NCBI RefSeq assembly: GCF_029023865.1
Contig: NZ_CP118969.1
Span: 2,046,001-2,110,000 of the forward strand
Length of the DNA: 64,000 nucleotides
Direction of reading: 5' to 3'
DNA from: Lactococcus lactis
GTDB lineage: Bacteria > Bacillota > Bacilli > Lactobacillales > Streptococcaceae
The notes below the pieces were generated by a model. It worked only from the letters and a program-made list of their open reading frames with translations, was not told the origin of the DNA and did no database searches. The position numbers were made by a program, and so were the translations under genes. Shown piece after piece: positions 35,797 to 45,240 of the stretch (position 1 is the stretch's first letter; each line of letters opens with the position of its first letter).

Positions 35797-38688
35797 CTAA
35801 AATTTGATATAATCCCTTGGATTCTTAAAGTGAGCGCTTGATGATGGCCAATATTGGTCCATAAATTGGAAGTGCAAATGTGGTCCAGTGACCGGACCAG
35901 TCGCTCCCATAAGTCCAATTTGTTGGCCCTTTTTAACATTTTGACCCACAGAAACATCGATTCTGCTTTGATGTGCGTACCCTGTATAAAGTCCATCCGC
36001 ATGCTTGATGACCGTATAATTTCCATACCAGTCATAATAATTACTTCCCGCTTGTACCACTTGACCATCGCCAGAAGCTAAGATTGGAGTTGTTGGATTG
36101 CCATTAACCAAGTCCATAGCATTGTGAAATTCTTGCGCTCCGGTGATTGGACTAGTTCTCCAACCCATTTCACTTGTTACGGTAATAGGACTTGAAATTG
36201 GAGCAATATAACCTCCGCTACCGCTTGGGATTTCAAGATTAACAAATTTGTTATACCATTCTTGGGCCCAAGTGCTACGTTCAGGGTGTCCGTTTAAGGG
36301 ACGCTCAAAGTTAGCTACAAATGCTTGAGTGGCAGTGTTAATATCCGTTAATGTCATGAATTGAGTCCAAGAATAAGGATAAGAACTTTTCGCAATCCAT
36401 TGGCCGTTTGGTGAATGCCACATCAAGAGCTTGAATTGGGCTGTGATTGAGTCAGGATTGTCAATCACTCCTGCCCGTGTCATGAGGTTAATCATATAAA
36501 CACGTCCAGAGCTAGCGCCTGAACTATCCGTCCATTGCCAAACACCATAACCAAAGCCAGGACGTCCGCCGCCCTCATCAGCCGTTGGATTTGCATCAGA
36601 TTCACCCTGTGCATTTCCGAGTAAAGCGGCTGCAGCTTGTTTAGAAAAACCAGCCCCAATTGCCATTGCCCAGATTTGCCAGTAACGTTTATCACGATCA
36701 CTCGTGACTTCTGGTGGATATTGCCCATTCCAACCAGCGCCACCGCCGCCAGAGTTTCCTCCACCGTTGGTATCGATTTTTACACCATTAACATACAATT
36801 CTTTTGTTTCTAATCGCCCATTAACTTTAAGACTATTTGCTGTGAGATTTCCCTTTATTTCAAGGTCATCGTAAATTGTTCCTTTTCCAAATAACTTATA
36901 CATTGGATTGTCAAAAGCTGAATTTGAAGGAATTTGAAAAACTGGTGTAGATGACCCTTTTCCGTTATCTTGGTTAATTGACAAAATATAACCCGGGTAA
37001 TTAATTAAAGCTGATCCGTTCGCCTTCCTTGTGTTCCCGTCATAAGTTCCGATAAACTCTCCAACTTTCCCACCGTGGATATATTTTTGCCAATCAGAAT
37101 TTGTATAATCAACATTATTTGTTTCTTTGTATTGCTCAATCGAAAAAGCGCCATTAGATAATACGGATTGAAAAAAAGAATTAGTTCCGATTGACTTAAC
37201 AACAACCCCTTGGATAAGAACTCCTGCTAATATCCCTGCCGCAATGAAAGAAGCATTAAATGTTCCGTCTAAAGTCCAAGCAGTTGTACTTGCTCCATTG
37301 TGGACATCTTGGATTGTCGTCCATTGCCCTTTTTTACATTGCTTAAAAGATATCCCAGTATTATTTTGAATCATGAAATACTGTGAATCTTGAATCTTTG
37401 GACCATCCATAAAAACTTGCTCATAGGTCTCTCTTGATTGAGAGACACCAGCTTCAATTCCGTTGACCATGTAAATCGAGCCACCGTTCGCACCAGCACC
37501 GCGCATAATATCGTCTTGATACTTCCCAATTTCTGTGGAGTCATAAAATGTCATTTTATTATTATCAAGGTCAGAGATATTGCTTTGAACTTGTGACAAC
37601 TGGCGATTAATTGAGTTTCCACTTAAATTATCGCCTAGACTAGCTTGCACACGACCATTTACATGGTCAGTAACTACTTTAAAGACTCTTGTCTGATAGT
37701 GATAATTTCGGTCTCCTCTGTGGATTGAAACAGTATTTCCAATTGAATCACTGCCTAATATCTCAGTACTAAACTGAACAAGTGGCCGGCAGTAATAAGC
37801 CAGTTGGTCATAAGTCTTTTGTAAAAGTTCGCTTGCATCTTCCACATCATCAAAAACAACAACCGTTTTACGTGGTAACATTTTTCCGTTTGATGGAATG
37901 CCATATTCTTTCGTCATTTCTGGATATTCAATCCAATTTTGACCTTTTGGCTTATCAAGGGGCTTTCCATTTGACTTTCTCCACTCGACATCTGAAAACT
38001 CAAGTCTTCGTCCGTATCCGTCCCCAACTTCTTCACCTTTTCCACGTCCAATTAGGGCAGTGACAATATTTGTGCGGTCTTGTTGGTGAACAATTTTCAA
38101 AACTTCCTCGCCATATTCAAAGCGTTTATTGGTAATTTTTCCAATTTGGTTATAACAGTTAATGATTTTTTTCGTAATCTTATTCCCTGTAATTTCAATT
38201 GAAAATGTGAACTCTGCGCCTAGTTCTTGCAAAGCTTTGAGCGCTTCACGCATAGAAGTATAGTAAAAAATGCTTGAAACTGTTTTAATCGGTTCACAGA
38301 CACCCAATACCCAGTCACAACCTGAATCAGATAACAGTTGATTAATCACATAAGAAAAAGACCTATTTTTAGGCCTTATATCTTTGATGATAAAATTATC
38401 CAATTCATCGACTGCAAAATTTATCGCTTCAGATGATAATAAATTATCTTCATCTTTTGCGGTTAAAATTCGATATAAAGAAAACTCTTGTTCTTTCGTA
38501 TCATTGACTGCAATATAGCTGGCATCTTTAATTGTTTCGTTAAAAGGTAAAGAAACTGAAAGTGTGTCATTCATTAATTCAGAAGTGTTGGTTGTGATTT
38601 CTTTTGTCTGAACACATTCTATGAACTCGTTGGAATCATAACTTTTGATGACTTGTTGCATCTTATCTAAAAATAAGATAATACTCAC
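35797..38688 (-). CDS. tal: Tail-associated lysin with lysozyme-like and M23 peptidase domains
   Basis: 963 aa. Residues 1-380 are the gp27/Gp44-like hub that forms the tail tip. A glycine-rich linker near 645 is followed by a phage tail lysozyme domain (about 660-800, AAALLGNAQGESDANP with the putative catalytic Glu). The end is an M23 endopeptidase (about 830-955) with the zinc ligands in FHNAMDL and GPHLHFQF. Two cutting activities in one tail tip should help entry through thick peptidoglycan. Long for a P335 Tal. Confidence 0.92.
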   Translation of the reverse strand: MSIILFLDKMQQVIKSYDSNEFIECVQTKEITTNTSELMNDTLSVSLPFNETIKDASYIAVNDTKEQEFSLYRILTAKDEDNLLSSEAINFAVDELDNFIIKDIRPKNRSFSYVINQLLSDSGCDWVLGVCEPIKTVSSIFYYTSMREALKALQELGAEFTFSIEITGNKITKKIINCYNQIGKITNKRFEYGEEVLKIVHQQDRTNIVTALIGRGKGEEVGDGYGRRLEFSDVEWRKSNGKPLDKPKGQNWIEYPEMTKEYGIPSNGKMLPRKTVVVFDDVEDASELLQKTYDQLAYYCRPLVQFSTEILGSDSIGNTVSIHRGDRNYHYQTRVFKVVTDHVNGRVQASLGDNLSGNSINRQLSQVQSNISDLDNNKMTFYDSTEIGKYQDDIMRGAGANGGSIYMVNGIEAGVSQSRETYEQVFMDGPKIQDSQYFMIQNNTGISFKQCKKGQWTTIQDVHNGASTTAWTLDGTFNASFIAAGILAGVLIQGVVVKSIGTNSFFQSVLSNGAFSIEQYKETNNVDYTNSDWQKYIHGGKVGEFIGTYDGNTRKANGSALINYPGYILSINQDNGKGSSTPVFQIPSNSAFDNPMYKLFGKGTIYDDLEIKGNLTANSLKVNGRLETKELYVNGVKIDTNGGGNSGGGGAGWNGQYPPEVTSDRDKRYWQIWAMAIGAGFSKQAAAALLGNAQGESDANPTADEGGGRPGFGYGVWQWTDSSGASSGRVYMINLMTRAGVIDNPDSITAQFKLLMWHSPNGQWIAKSSYPYSWTQFMTLTDINTATQAFVANFERPLNGHPERSTWAQEWYNKFVNLEIPSGSGGYIAPISSPITVTSEMGWRTSPITGAQEFHNAMDLVNGNPTTPILASGDGQVVQAGSNYYDWYGNYTVIKHADGLYTGYAHQSRIDVSVGQNVKKGQQIGLMGATGPVTGPHLHFQFMDQYWPSSSAHFKNPRDYIKF

Positions 38689-39449
38689 TAAAGCACCGCC
38701 TTTCTATATTGAATCGTTAACTCATAGTTTGAACTTGAAAAATCTGTTCCAGTTGTCAATCTGATATTTTTAAAATCAGAATCAAGGTCTAAGAGGTTGT
38801 TATTTACTTTTCCATTAATAAAAGTATTGCCAGATTGGAAATCAAATTCCAAAAGGTCGCCATTTTTAGCCTGTGATGACTTCAAGCGATAATTTCCATA
38901 AGTTGCAAGTAATCCATCTGTCAATAACTTGAATGATAGCTTATCAGGTTTAACTGGGTAAGGCAAAACTTCAATCACTTTGTTTTTAACGCTTTGAATT
39001 TTTCCATGTTTAAATGGATCACTACAAAGTACAGTAAAACTTGAAATAATTGAATTAGTATCTCCCGCCACAGTATCAGCAGTTTGGAAACGTCCATAAA
39101 AAGTATATTCCAAATCATCATGAAAAATAATAGGAACATCTTCTTGACGAATCAAGAACGCTTTTAAAGTATCAAACTTTTCTTGTAATACTCGAGGATC
39201 CCTATCCTCCAACTTATATTTTATCGTCAACTCTCGAGGAGGATATTTAATATTGGTTATCACTCCTCCCACTTGCATTTCTTGTGATTCAAAGCTAAGA
39301 GAATACATCTCTCGCCCCTCTACAGTCAATGTCTGATAACCTTCTATGAGTTCCTCTAACCAAGTCCCATCATAACTCATGGCGCTGGTTGGAATAAAAG
39401 GAAGGTTGCGATAATGCTCCTGTTTTGTCGTATCTCTAAACTTGTACAT
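38688..39449 (-). CDS. dit: Distal tail protein
   Basis: 253 aa, the usual length for siphophage Dit. N-terminal belt domain (SFESQEMQVGGVITNIKYPPRELTI), C-terminal galectin-like region. It forms the hexameric hub that links the tail tube to Tal and BppU. Position between tape measure and tal confirms it. The ATG overlaps the tal start region. Confidence 0.9.
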   Translation of the reverse strand: MYKFRDTTKQEHYRNLPFIPTSAMSYDGTWLEELIEGYQTLTVEGREMYSLSFESQEMQVGGVITNIKYPPRELTIKYKLEDRDPRVLQEKFDTLKAFLIRQEDVPIIFHDDLEYTFYGRFQTADTVAGDTNSIISSFTVLCSDPFKHGKIQSVKNKVIEVLPYPVKPDKLSFKLLTDGLLATYGNYRLKSSQAKNGDLLEFDFQSGNTFINGKVNNNLLDLDSDFKNIRLTTGTDFSSSNYELTIQYRKAVL

Positions 39450-39458
39450 TTCTACCTC

Positions 39459-42272
39459 CTAAAATCCCATATTTAAGTTAATTGCTTGACCCTGTGCATT
39501 AGAAATGTCATCCACAAAGGCTTTAAAGATTTGATTCCCAAGCTTCACAGTGAATGAAGCTGGCTGTTTGCCTTGGTTAAGATTCACATCATGAGAAACT
39601 TGACTACTAATTGAGCGGTTAGCAGCCGCAACGTTCGCCCCAATATCCACAGAATAGTCAGAATTAATTGCATTAGCAATCATATCCCCCATTCCCGAAA
39701 CATTAGATTGAACATCACGGAAACCTCCAGTTAAACCAGAATTCAAACCAGTCATAATGGCATTACCAGCAGGAGTTAAAAGTTTTCTATCCTTACGGAT
39801 TGGCCCTTTATGCTCACGAATCCACTTACCAATTCCACTGATAAATTTCATTCCATCTTCCCACTTTTTCTTCAAACCTTTTACAAGTCCATCAATGATG
39901 GCTTTACCAATATCTAGCAAGTTTATATTTTTTAGATTGTTAAATGTCGTTTTTACATTATCAATCAAATCACTAACACTTTGTTTCAAACCATCCCAAA
40001 TTCCTTTGAGTCCGTTAATCATTCCGTTCCACAAGTCAATTGTTCCTTGTTTCAAGTTTTCCCAACCTTGTTTGACTCCGTTCACAATAGCATTAGCAGA
40101 ATCAATAACCCACTGCTTAAATGAAGCCCAAGTGTCCTTGACCCATTGAACAGTTGCGTTCCATAAATCAACGGTACCTTGTTTAAATGAATTCCAACCA
40201 TTAACAATTCCGTCAACAATAGACTTAGCCATATTAACGACCCATGTTGTGAAAGCTCCCCAAAGACTTTGGATTGTGTTTACAATTGTTGTCCAGATAT
40301 TAACTACAGTTTGGAAAAATGAACTGTAAAATCCAACTACGATATTCACAAAAGTTTGGACTATTGTTTGAATCGCTGTTGCTAGTGTTTGCCAAAGCAT
40401 TCCAAAATCTTCTTTGAATTGGTTAAAGTCCCCAGTGATTAAATCAATGAGTAGTAAAACAGGGCCCATAACAACCGTTTTAATAATCTCCCAAGCTGAA
40501 CCAAAGATAGTTTTAACTTGATCCCATAATCCACTAAAAAATTCAAGCATTGGTTGAAAGATTGTTTTGATTGTTTCAACGAATGGAGCTAAGGTTGTTG
40601 TAACGCTATTCCAAGCGCTAGTTAACCCGCTTGTCGTACCTTTCCAAAGATTAGCGAACCACTCCTTAATGCCATTCCAAGCGTTTTTAACACTATCAAC
40701 GGCATCTTTTGCGCCTTGGATTGTTCCATCCCAAAGTCCTTTAGCGCCTTCTTTTATGCTTTTCCATGTATTACTGAACCATTGAGTAATGTCTCCCCAT
40801 TTCTCTTTGATTGCTTCGGCTGCATCGGACGCAAATTTCTTCACATTTGCCCATACTTCTTTCCCGAATTTAGAAATTTTATCCCAATTTTTATAAACTA
40901 AAATTCCTATAGCTATAACAGCCGCTATGGCAGCGATTATTCCCAAAACAGGTAAAGAAATAGCAGTAAAACCACTACCAATTAGAGCAAGTCCAGAACG
41001 CAAGGCTAGAAAGCCGACTTTTACTCTTTGTAGAACAAGAACAGCTTGCCCAAATATTACCAATAAAGGTCCAATTGCAGCTACTATCAGCCCAATTGTA
41101 ACTATCATTTTTTGTACAGGCTCAGGAGCAGAAACAAATTTATCAACTAATCCTGAAATTGAATCAGCAACTTTCCTAACTGCTGGAGCTAAAATCTTTT
41201 GAACAACAATAGCTGCAGATTCTAATGCTCCCATCATTTGTTCTAATGATGAGTTCATATTATCCTGCATAGTTTTAGCCATTTTGTCAGCAGCACCGTC
41301 TGAATTTTTAAGAGAATCAGTTAATTTTCCTAGCTTATCTGGCCCTTTATCAATTAATGCCATCATTCCAGATAATGATTCTTGCCCGTATAGTGTGACT
41401 AAAGCGTTTTGTTGTTGCTCGGGCGTTAAACCTTTAAAGGCATCTTTTAACATGCCAATTTGGTCTTTCAAAGGTTTCATTTTACCTTCTGAATCATAAA
41501 ATGATAGACCAAGTTCATCCATTTTTGATTGCATTTCATCAGTCGGTTTTGCTAACCTAGAAAGCGCTCCACGAAGTGAAGTACCAGCTTGAGAACCTTT
41601 AATACCTGCATCTGACATTATACCGATTGCTGCAGATACTTCTTCAATTGAAAAACCCATAGAATTAGCAACGGGAGCGATATATTTCATCGCTTCTCCC
41701 ATATCTCCAACTTCTGCATTAGTATCTGCGGCAGCTTTTGCAAAAACATCAGCTACATGGCCAGATTGACTAGCATCAAGATTAAATCCTCTTAAAGCGG
41801 TGGCAGCATTTTCAGATGCCATTGCAACATCTCCACCAGATACAGCCGCTAAGTCTAAAAGACCCGGCATTGCTGCCATTATTTCTTTGGTGTTAAAACC
41901 AGCAGAAGCTAAATTTTCCATGCCAGTGGCTGACTCTTTTGCACTAAATGCTGTTTTTGCTCCTAAGTCAATCGCTTGTTGTCTAAGTTCTTCAAAAGAC
42001 GAACCTGTTGCACCAGAAATGGCTTTAACACGGCTCATTTGAGATTCAAAATCTCCACCAACTTTTGCGGCTGCAACTCCAATTCCTATAATTGGAACTG
42101 TAACTGCTTTAGTCAAAGTTTTACCTGCTGATGTAGTAACTTGCCCTACTGTAGACATCGTACTATTAGTATTATTTTGGAAATTTTGAACTTCTTTAGC
42201 AGCGTTTTTAAATGTACTAACAAAATTATTATCGGTAGCCTTCAAATAGGCTTGTACACTAAAAGATTCCAT
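39459..42272 (-). CDS. tmp: Tail tape measure protein
   Basis: 937 aa. TMP core near residues 60-340 (KVGGDFESQMSRVKAISGATG), a hydrophobic segment (about 390-470), then Trp-rich helical repeats (WNSFKQGTVDLWN, WENLKQGTIDLWNG). Length sets the tail length: at about 0.15 nm per residue it predicts a tail near 140 nm. Confidence 0.95.
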   Translation of the reverse strand: MESFSVQAYLKATDNNFVSTFKNAAKEVQNFQNNTNSTMSTVGQVTTSAGKTLTKAVTVPIIGIGVAAAKVGGDFESQMSRVKAISGATGSSFEELRQQAIDLGAKTAFSAKESATGMENLASAGFNTKEIMAAMPGLLDLAAVSGGDVAMASENAATALRGFNLDASQSGHVADVFAKAAADTNAEVGDMGEAMKYIAPVANSMGFSIEEVSAAIGIMSDAGIKGSQAGTSLRGALSRLAKPTDEMQSKMDELGLSFYDSEGKMKPLKDQIGMLKDAFKGLTPEQQQNALVTLYGQESLSGMMALIDKGPDKLGKLTDSLKNSDGAADKMAKTMQDNMNSSLEQMMGALESAAIVVQKILAPAVRKVADSISGLVDKFVSAPEPVQKMIVTIGLIVAAIGPLLVIFGQAVLVLQRVKVGFLALRSGLALIGSGFTAISLPVLGIIAAIAAVIAIGILVYKNWDKISKFGKEVWANVKKFASDAAEAIKEKWGDITQWFSNTWKSIKEGAKGLWDGTIQGAKDAVDSVKNAWNGIKEWFANLWKGTTSGLTSAWNSVTTTLAPFVETIKTIFQPMLEFFSGLWDQVKTIFGSAWEIIKTVVMGPVLLLIDLITGDFNQFKEDFGMLWQTLATAIQTIVQTFVNIVVGFYSSFFQTVVNIWTTIVNTIQSLWGAFTTWVVNMAKSIVDGIVNGWNSFKQGTVDLWNATVQWVKDTWASFKQWVIDSANAIVNGVKQGWENLKQGTIDLWNGMINGLKGIWDGLKQSVSDLIDNVKTTFNNLKNINLLDIGKAIIDGLVKGLKKKWEDGMKFISGIGKWIREHKGPIRKDRKLLTPAGNAIMTGLNSGLTGGFRDVQSNVSGMGDMIANAINSDYSVDIGANVAAANRSISSQVSHDVNLNQGKQPASFTVKLGNQIFKAFVDDISNAQGQAINLNMGF

Positions 42273-42286
42273 ATTTTCCTCCTTTC

Positions 42287-42607
42287 CTAGTTATTTGCTT
42301 TTTTCATGAGGTCAATTAATTTGTTATCCTTTTTAAACTTATTCTCTGGGCTTTCGATTCCTAAAATTTTATTTTCTAGTTTTTTCTTGTCAAAGAATTT
42401 TTTAAATGTTGGATAAAGTGGCTTTTTACCTTGTTGTTTCGTTGCTTGAACTTGCCAATTGGCCCATGCTTGTTCATAAATGAATTCTTCTTCGTCCAAA
42501 GTTCTCAACTGAAAGGCGATTGAACGGATTGAATATTCTCGAATTGTCATGCGTTCAAATACAGATAAGTCTTGGATGCCGAAACACCGTAAGAATCTAA
42601 TCATCAT
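42287..42607 (-). CDS. Tail assembly chaperone, gpT part (expressed by -1 frameshift as gpGT)
   Basis: 106 aa from the first internal ATG, but the frame is open upstream of it through the end of the gpG gene in the -1 phase (NDQIAEKFESSEDTYES precedes MMIRF). This is the standard G/GT chaperone arrangement just before the tape measure gene. Lys-rich C-terminus. No good ribosome-binding site favours an independent start. Confidence 0.8.
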   Translation of the reverse strand: MMIRFLRCFGIQDLSVFERMTIREYSIRSIAFQLRTLDEEEFIYEQAWANWQVQATKQQGKKPLYPTFKKFFDKKKLENKILGIESPENKFKKDNKLIDLMKKANN

Positions 42608-42645
42608 TGACTCATAAGTGTCCTCCGAACTTTCAAACTTTTCGG

Positions 42646-42981
42646 CTATTTGGTCATTTTTGCTTTGATTAACTTCCCCGTATTGCTTTCAGTAATTTCT
42701 TTCAAAACATCATCAAATAATTTTTCAATATCTTCGCATTCATCAATAAAATCATCAATATCGCCTTGAGAAAGTTTAGGCGTTTCTGTTCGATTTCCTA
42801 AAAATAATACATTCGATAAAGTTGCAATGTTAGCCATTTCTAGTTCAGGAATGATTTTAACAGCAAGTGCCAGACCAAAAGATACGCCATTCTGTTCAAT
42901 TACTAAATTTTTATCTAGTTCACGTACAAACTTTACTCCGAATTTAAAATGAACTTGTTTACCTTTAATTGTTAATTCCAT
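42646..42981 (-). CDS. Tail assembly chaperone, gpG
   Basis: 111 aa, mostly helical (PELEMANIATLSNVLFLGN; DDFIDECEDIEKLFDDVLKEI). Position between major tail protein and tape measure marks it as gpG. Near the stop, a run of five A (42661-42657) and a GGGG (42679-42676) are candidate slip sites for the -1 shift into gpT. Confidence 0.85.
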   Translation of the reverse strand: MELTIKGKQVHFKFGVKFVRELDKNLVIEQNGVSFGLALAVKIIPELEMANIATLSNVLFLGNRTETPKLSQGDIDDFIDECEDIEKLFDDVLKEITESNTGKLIKAKMTK

Positions 42982-42995
42982 TTTGATTTCTCCTT

Positions 42996-43026
42996 AAAAA
43001 ATAAAGACTAGAGCGAATCTCTAGCC
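42996..43026 (-). terminator. Terminator after the major tail protein gene
   Basis: Minus strand GGCTAGAG-attcg-CTCTAGTC followed by TTTATTTTTT. It would raise the ratio of major tail protein and upstream head transcripts over downstream tail genes. Confidence 0.85.
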
Positions 43027-43096
43027 TTTTGTTTATAGTATTTAAATTGTCACTTCTACAACTGTACTCCAGGCAGAGTCAGTAATATTTTCAGCT

Positions 43097-43594
43097 TTAT
43101 CCCGCAACAGTATCTTTGAATACATACTGAACAACATTAGCTTGTTCTTCAGTTAGTGTGGCTTGGCCCTTTTGAGGTTTACCAAACACTCCAAATTCTA
43201 AACTCAATTCAAGCGCATCTTCTGAGTTAGGTTCATAAGAGAAACTTGTGAGATAAGCACGAAGATATTTCGCTTTGTACTTTCCATCAGATCCTTTTTC
43301 AGCTTTATCAATTTCCCACACTTCAATAATATCGCCATTATCCATGGCGTCATCCATTTCGCCAAGATGTGGGTCACCATTTGCTGCAATAGATGTGGCA
43401 GATAAACTGTATTCAATTGCTGCAAGAGAACCTATTGTCCCATCTTTGGTAGCTGTAGTGTTGTAATCTCGAGTTTTTTCATTCGAGTGTTCTGTTTGGA
43501 ATGCAAGTTTCCAAGCGGCTTCTTTTGTTGCTTTACTAAGCAAACGATAGAGCAAGATAATATCTTTACCCTGTTTGGCTATTAATTCTGCCAT
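43097..43594 (-). CDS. mtp: Major tail protein
   Basis: 165 aa. Beta-rich tube protein (KQGKDIILLYRLLSKATKEAAWKLAFQTEHS; YLRAYLTSFSYEPNSEDALELSLEFGVFG). Position after the tail completion genes and before gpG supports it. After the stop codon, the +1 frame continues for 18 sense codons (KAENITDSAWSTVVEVTI), possibly a shifted extension. Confidence 0.88.
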   Translation of the reverse strand: MAELIAKQGKDIILLYRLLSKATKEAAWKLAFQTEHSNEKTRDYNTTATKDGTIGSLAAIEYSLSATSIAANGDPHLGEMDDAMDNGDIIEVWEIDKAEKGSDGKYKAKYLRAYLTSFSYEPNSEDALELSLEFGVFGKPQKGQATLTEEQANVVQYVFKDTVAG

Positions 43595-43604
43595 ATTAAA
43601 TCTC

Positions 43605-43994
43605 CTATCTTAGTCTAAATTCTAAGTTAATCAACGCTCTTTTGAGCGGTGTTTTTGTTGTTGTATCGTCCAGCATTTGAATGGTACTTGCTTGTAAATT
43701 CAAAGCCCAAGAATAGCCCTCTGTATAACTTATATTCAATGCTTGATTAAATATATTGCTTGCCATATCAGACACTTCTTTGCGCTTTTTCTGTAAGCCC
43801 CAAACAGATAATGAGAGACTTACTGTCCCCTTGATATCCGTTTTATTTGGTTCATGAATGGTTTGAGTATTCTCCAATTCAACAAATGGATATCTCACTT
43901 CATTCATTTGCTTATAATCATAAACGGTATAACCCAAAGCTTGTATTCGTTTGAACAATTCGTCAAAAATAGATTGGTCTCGAGTTTTAATCAT
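43605..43994 (-). CDS. Tail terminator/completion protein (DUF3168-like)
   Basis: 129 aa. [20 protein letters not shown] ... [32 protein letters not shown] fits the gpU-like tail terminator fold that caps the tail tube. Overlaps the upstream gene by 4 bases. Confidence 0.75.
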   Translation of the reverse strand: MIKTRDQSIFDELFKRIQALGYTVYDYKQMNEVRYPFVELENTQTIHEPNKTDIKGTVSLSLSVWGLQKKRKEVSDMASNIFNQALNISYTEGYSWALNLQASTIQMLDDTTTKTPLKRALINLEFRLR

Positions 43995-44329
43995 TTCAGC
44001 AACCTTTCTAAATCTTTAATGAAAAGACCTTTTTGCTCATTATAAGCAGGCTTTACAAAGGGTTGAGCAGATTGAAAACGTGTTCCGTATTCAACGTATG
44101 CGGAATAATCTGTGTGTGGTCCAGCTTGTCCGCTGAATCCACCTTCTGTCAACTCCATTTTTATGGATCGTTTCATATATCCGGTATCAACTGGAGCGAG
44201 TTTCTGCATATTCGCTGTCATATTTGAAGTGTTAGACTTTACAACTTGTTGAACATCCTTTAAAGAAGCTGCTTTATCCAAATGCTTTACAAGCTGGTCA
44301 ATCCCTTTTATAGATAAGCTAGATTTCAT
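43991..44329 (-). CDS. HK97 gp10-family tail-head joining protein
   Basis: 112 aa. [17 protein letters not shown] and [18 protein letters not shown] are the family signature. It sits at the neck or tail completion step. Confidence 0.88.
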   Translation of the reverse strand: MKSSLSIKGIDQLVKHLDKAASLKDVQQVVKSNTSNMTANMQKLAPVDTGYMKRSIKMELTEGGFSGQAGPHTDYSAYVEYGTRFQSAQPFVKPAYNEQKGLFIKDLERLLK

Positions 44330-44637
44330 TGATTGACCTCCTGCAAAATAAAAGTGTTTCGCTCACTTGGATTGCGGTAAGTCATTAAAGCCCACTTTTT
44401 ATTATCAAACTCAATGTAATCATATTCTGGCATAGTAAAAAGGGGCATCATTCGCATGACTTTTGCCCCTTTTTTAATATCTCCAAAAACTTCTACACTT
44501 CTGTCAGTTCCAATATCAGTGATATTTGCACTAAAAACAGTTCTGGTAGGCTCCTTTTCAACCCATTCGCCTAAATCAGGGTCATAATGGGAGTCAGGCG
44601 ATTCTTTGATAAAAGTAACTTCATCTAAATATCTCAA
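44326..44637 (-). CDS. Head-closure protein (SPP1 gp16-like)
   Basis: 103 aa, beta-rich (VTFIKESPDSHYDPDLGEWVEKE; EFDNKKWALMTYRNPSERNTFILQEV). Size and position between the connector and gp10-family genes support a stopper function. Overlaps both neighbours by 4 bases. Confidence 0.78.
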   Translation of the reverse strand: MRYLDEVTFIKESPDSHYDPDLGEWVEKEPTRTVFSANITDIGTDRSVEVFGDIKKGAKVMRMMPLFTMPEYDYIEFDNKKWALMTYRNPSERNTFILQEVNQ

Positions 44638-44966
44638 TACAATCTGAACCTCCCAATTTTTTTATTTCCTTCTGTTTCTTTAGATTTTCGCCACGATTCA
44701 ATTTCATCAGCATACTCATCAAAATCAGATTCTGAAAATGTCATGCTTAATCCTTCTTGTGAGTAGGACTGCATGCCTTCTTGTCCGATACGGTTAAAAC
44801 GCTTCAAGGAAACGTCCAAAACAACATATTCGAGTTCTGGCGGTACTTCTTCAATGTCAGAACCAAGAATAAGCAATAGACGTTCACGAGTGCGTTTTTC
44901 GATTACTTCCAAGCGCTCATCCGATGAACCGCCCAAAAGCTTTTTTAAATCATCAGTGATAGCCAT
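44634..44966 (-). CDS. Head-tail connector protein (gp6/gp15-like)
   Basis: 110 aa, helical. ERLEVIEKRTRERLLLILG and VVLDVSLKRFNRIGQEGMQSYSQEG are typical of siphophage head-tail connectors, which bind under the portal. AAGGAG before the ATG. Confidence 0.85.
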   Translation of the reverse strand: MAITDDLKKLLGGSSDERLEVIEKRTRERLLLILGSDIEEVPPELEYVVLDVSLKRFNRIGQEGMQSYSQEGLSMTFSESDFDEYADEIESWRKSKETEGNKKIGRFRLY

Positions 44967-44979
44967 AAATTACTCCTTA

Positions 44980-45240
44980 TTATACAGAAGTTACGGTAAC
45001 ATCGCATGTAACAGTTAATCCGTTAGCTGTTGTTCCAGTAATTTTCGTTTTACCTTCAGCTTTACCAACTACATTCCCTTGTTTCGGTGTTACCGTAGCA
45101 ATTGTAGGTTCACTTGAAGCAAAGGTTACTGTTTTATCATCTGCATCTACTGGTAAGACAGTTGCTGTCAATGTTTCGTTTGCCCCAACTGCAAGCGATA
45201 ACGTTGTTTTATTTAACGTTACGCTCTTAGGGGCAATTAC
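44980..45240 (-). CDS. Ig-like (Big_2) capsid extension in the -1 frame of the major capsid gene
   Basis: 86 codons with no start codon of their own, beginning at the last base of the final capsid codon: VIAPKSVTLNKTTLSLAVGA ... FASSEPTIATVTPKQGNVVGKAEGKTKIT ... VTCDVTVTSV. It is a complete Big_2 Ig-like fold. A -1 slip of the last Lys codon (AAG to AAA) with the stop codon in the A site would fuse it to the capsid protein. Ig-like domains added to phage structural proteins by frameshifting are known. Expression here is inferred. Confidence 0.75.
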   Translation of the reverse strand, partial: VIAPKSVTLNKTTLSLAVGANETLTATVLPVDADDKTVTFASSEPTIATVTPKQGNVVGKAEGKTKITGTTANGLTVTCDVTVTSV

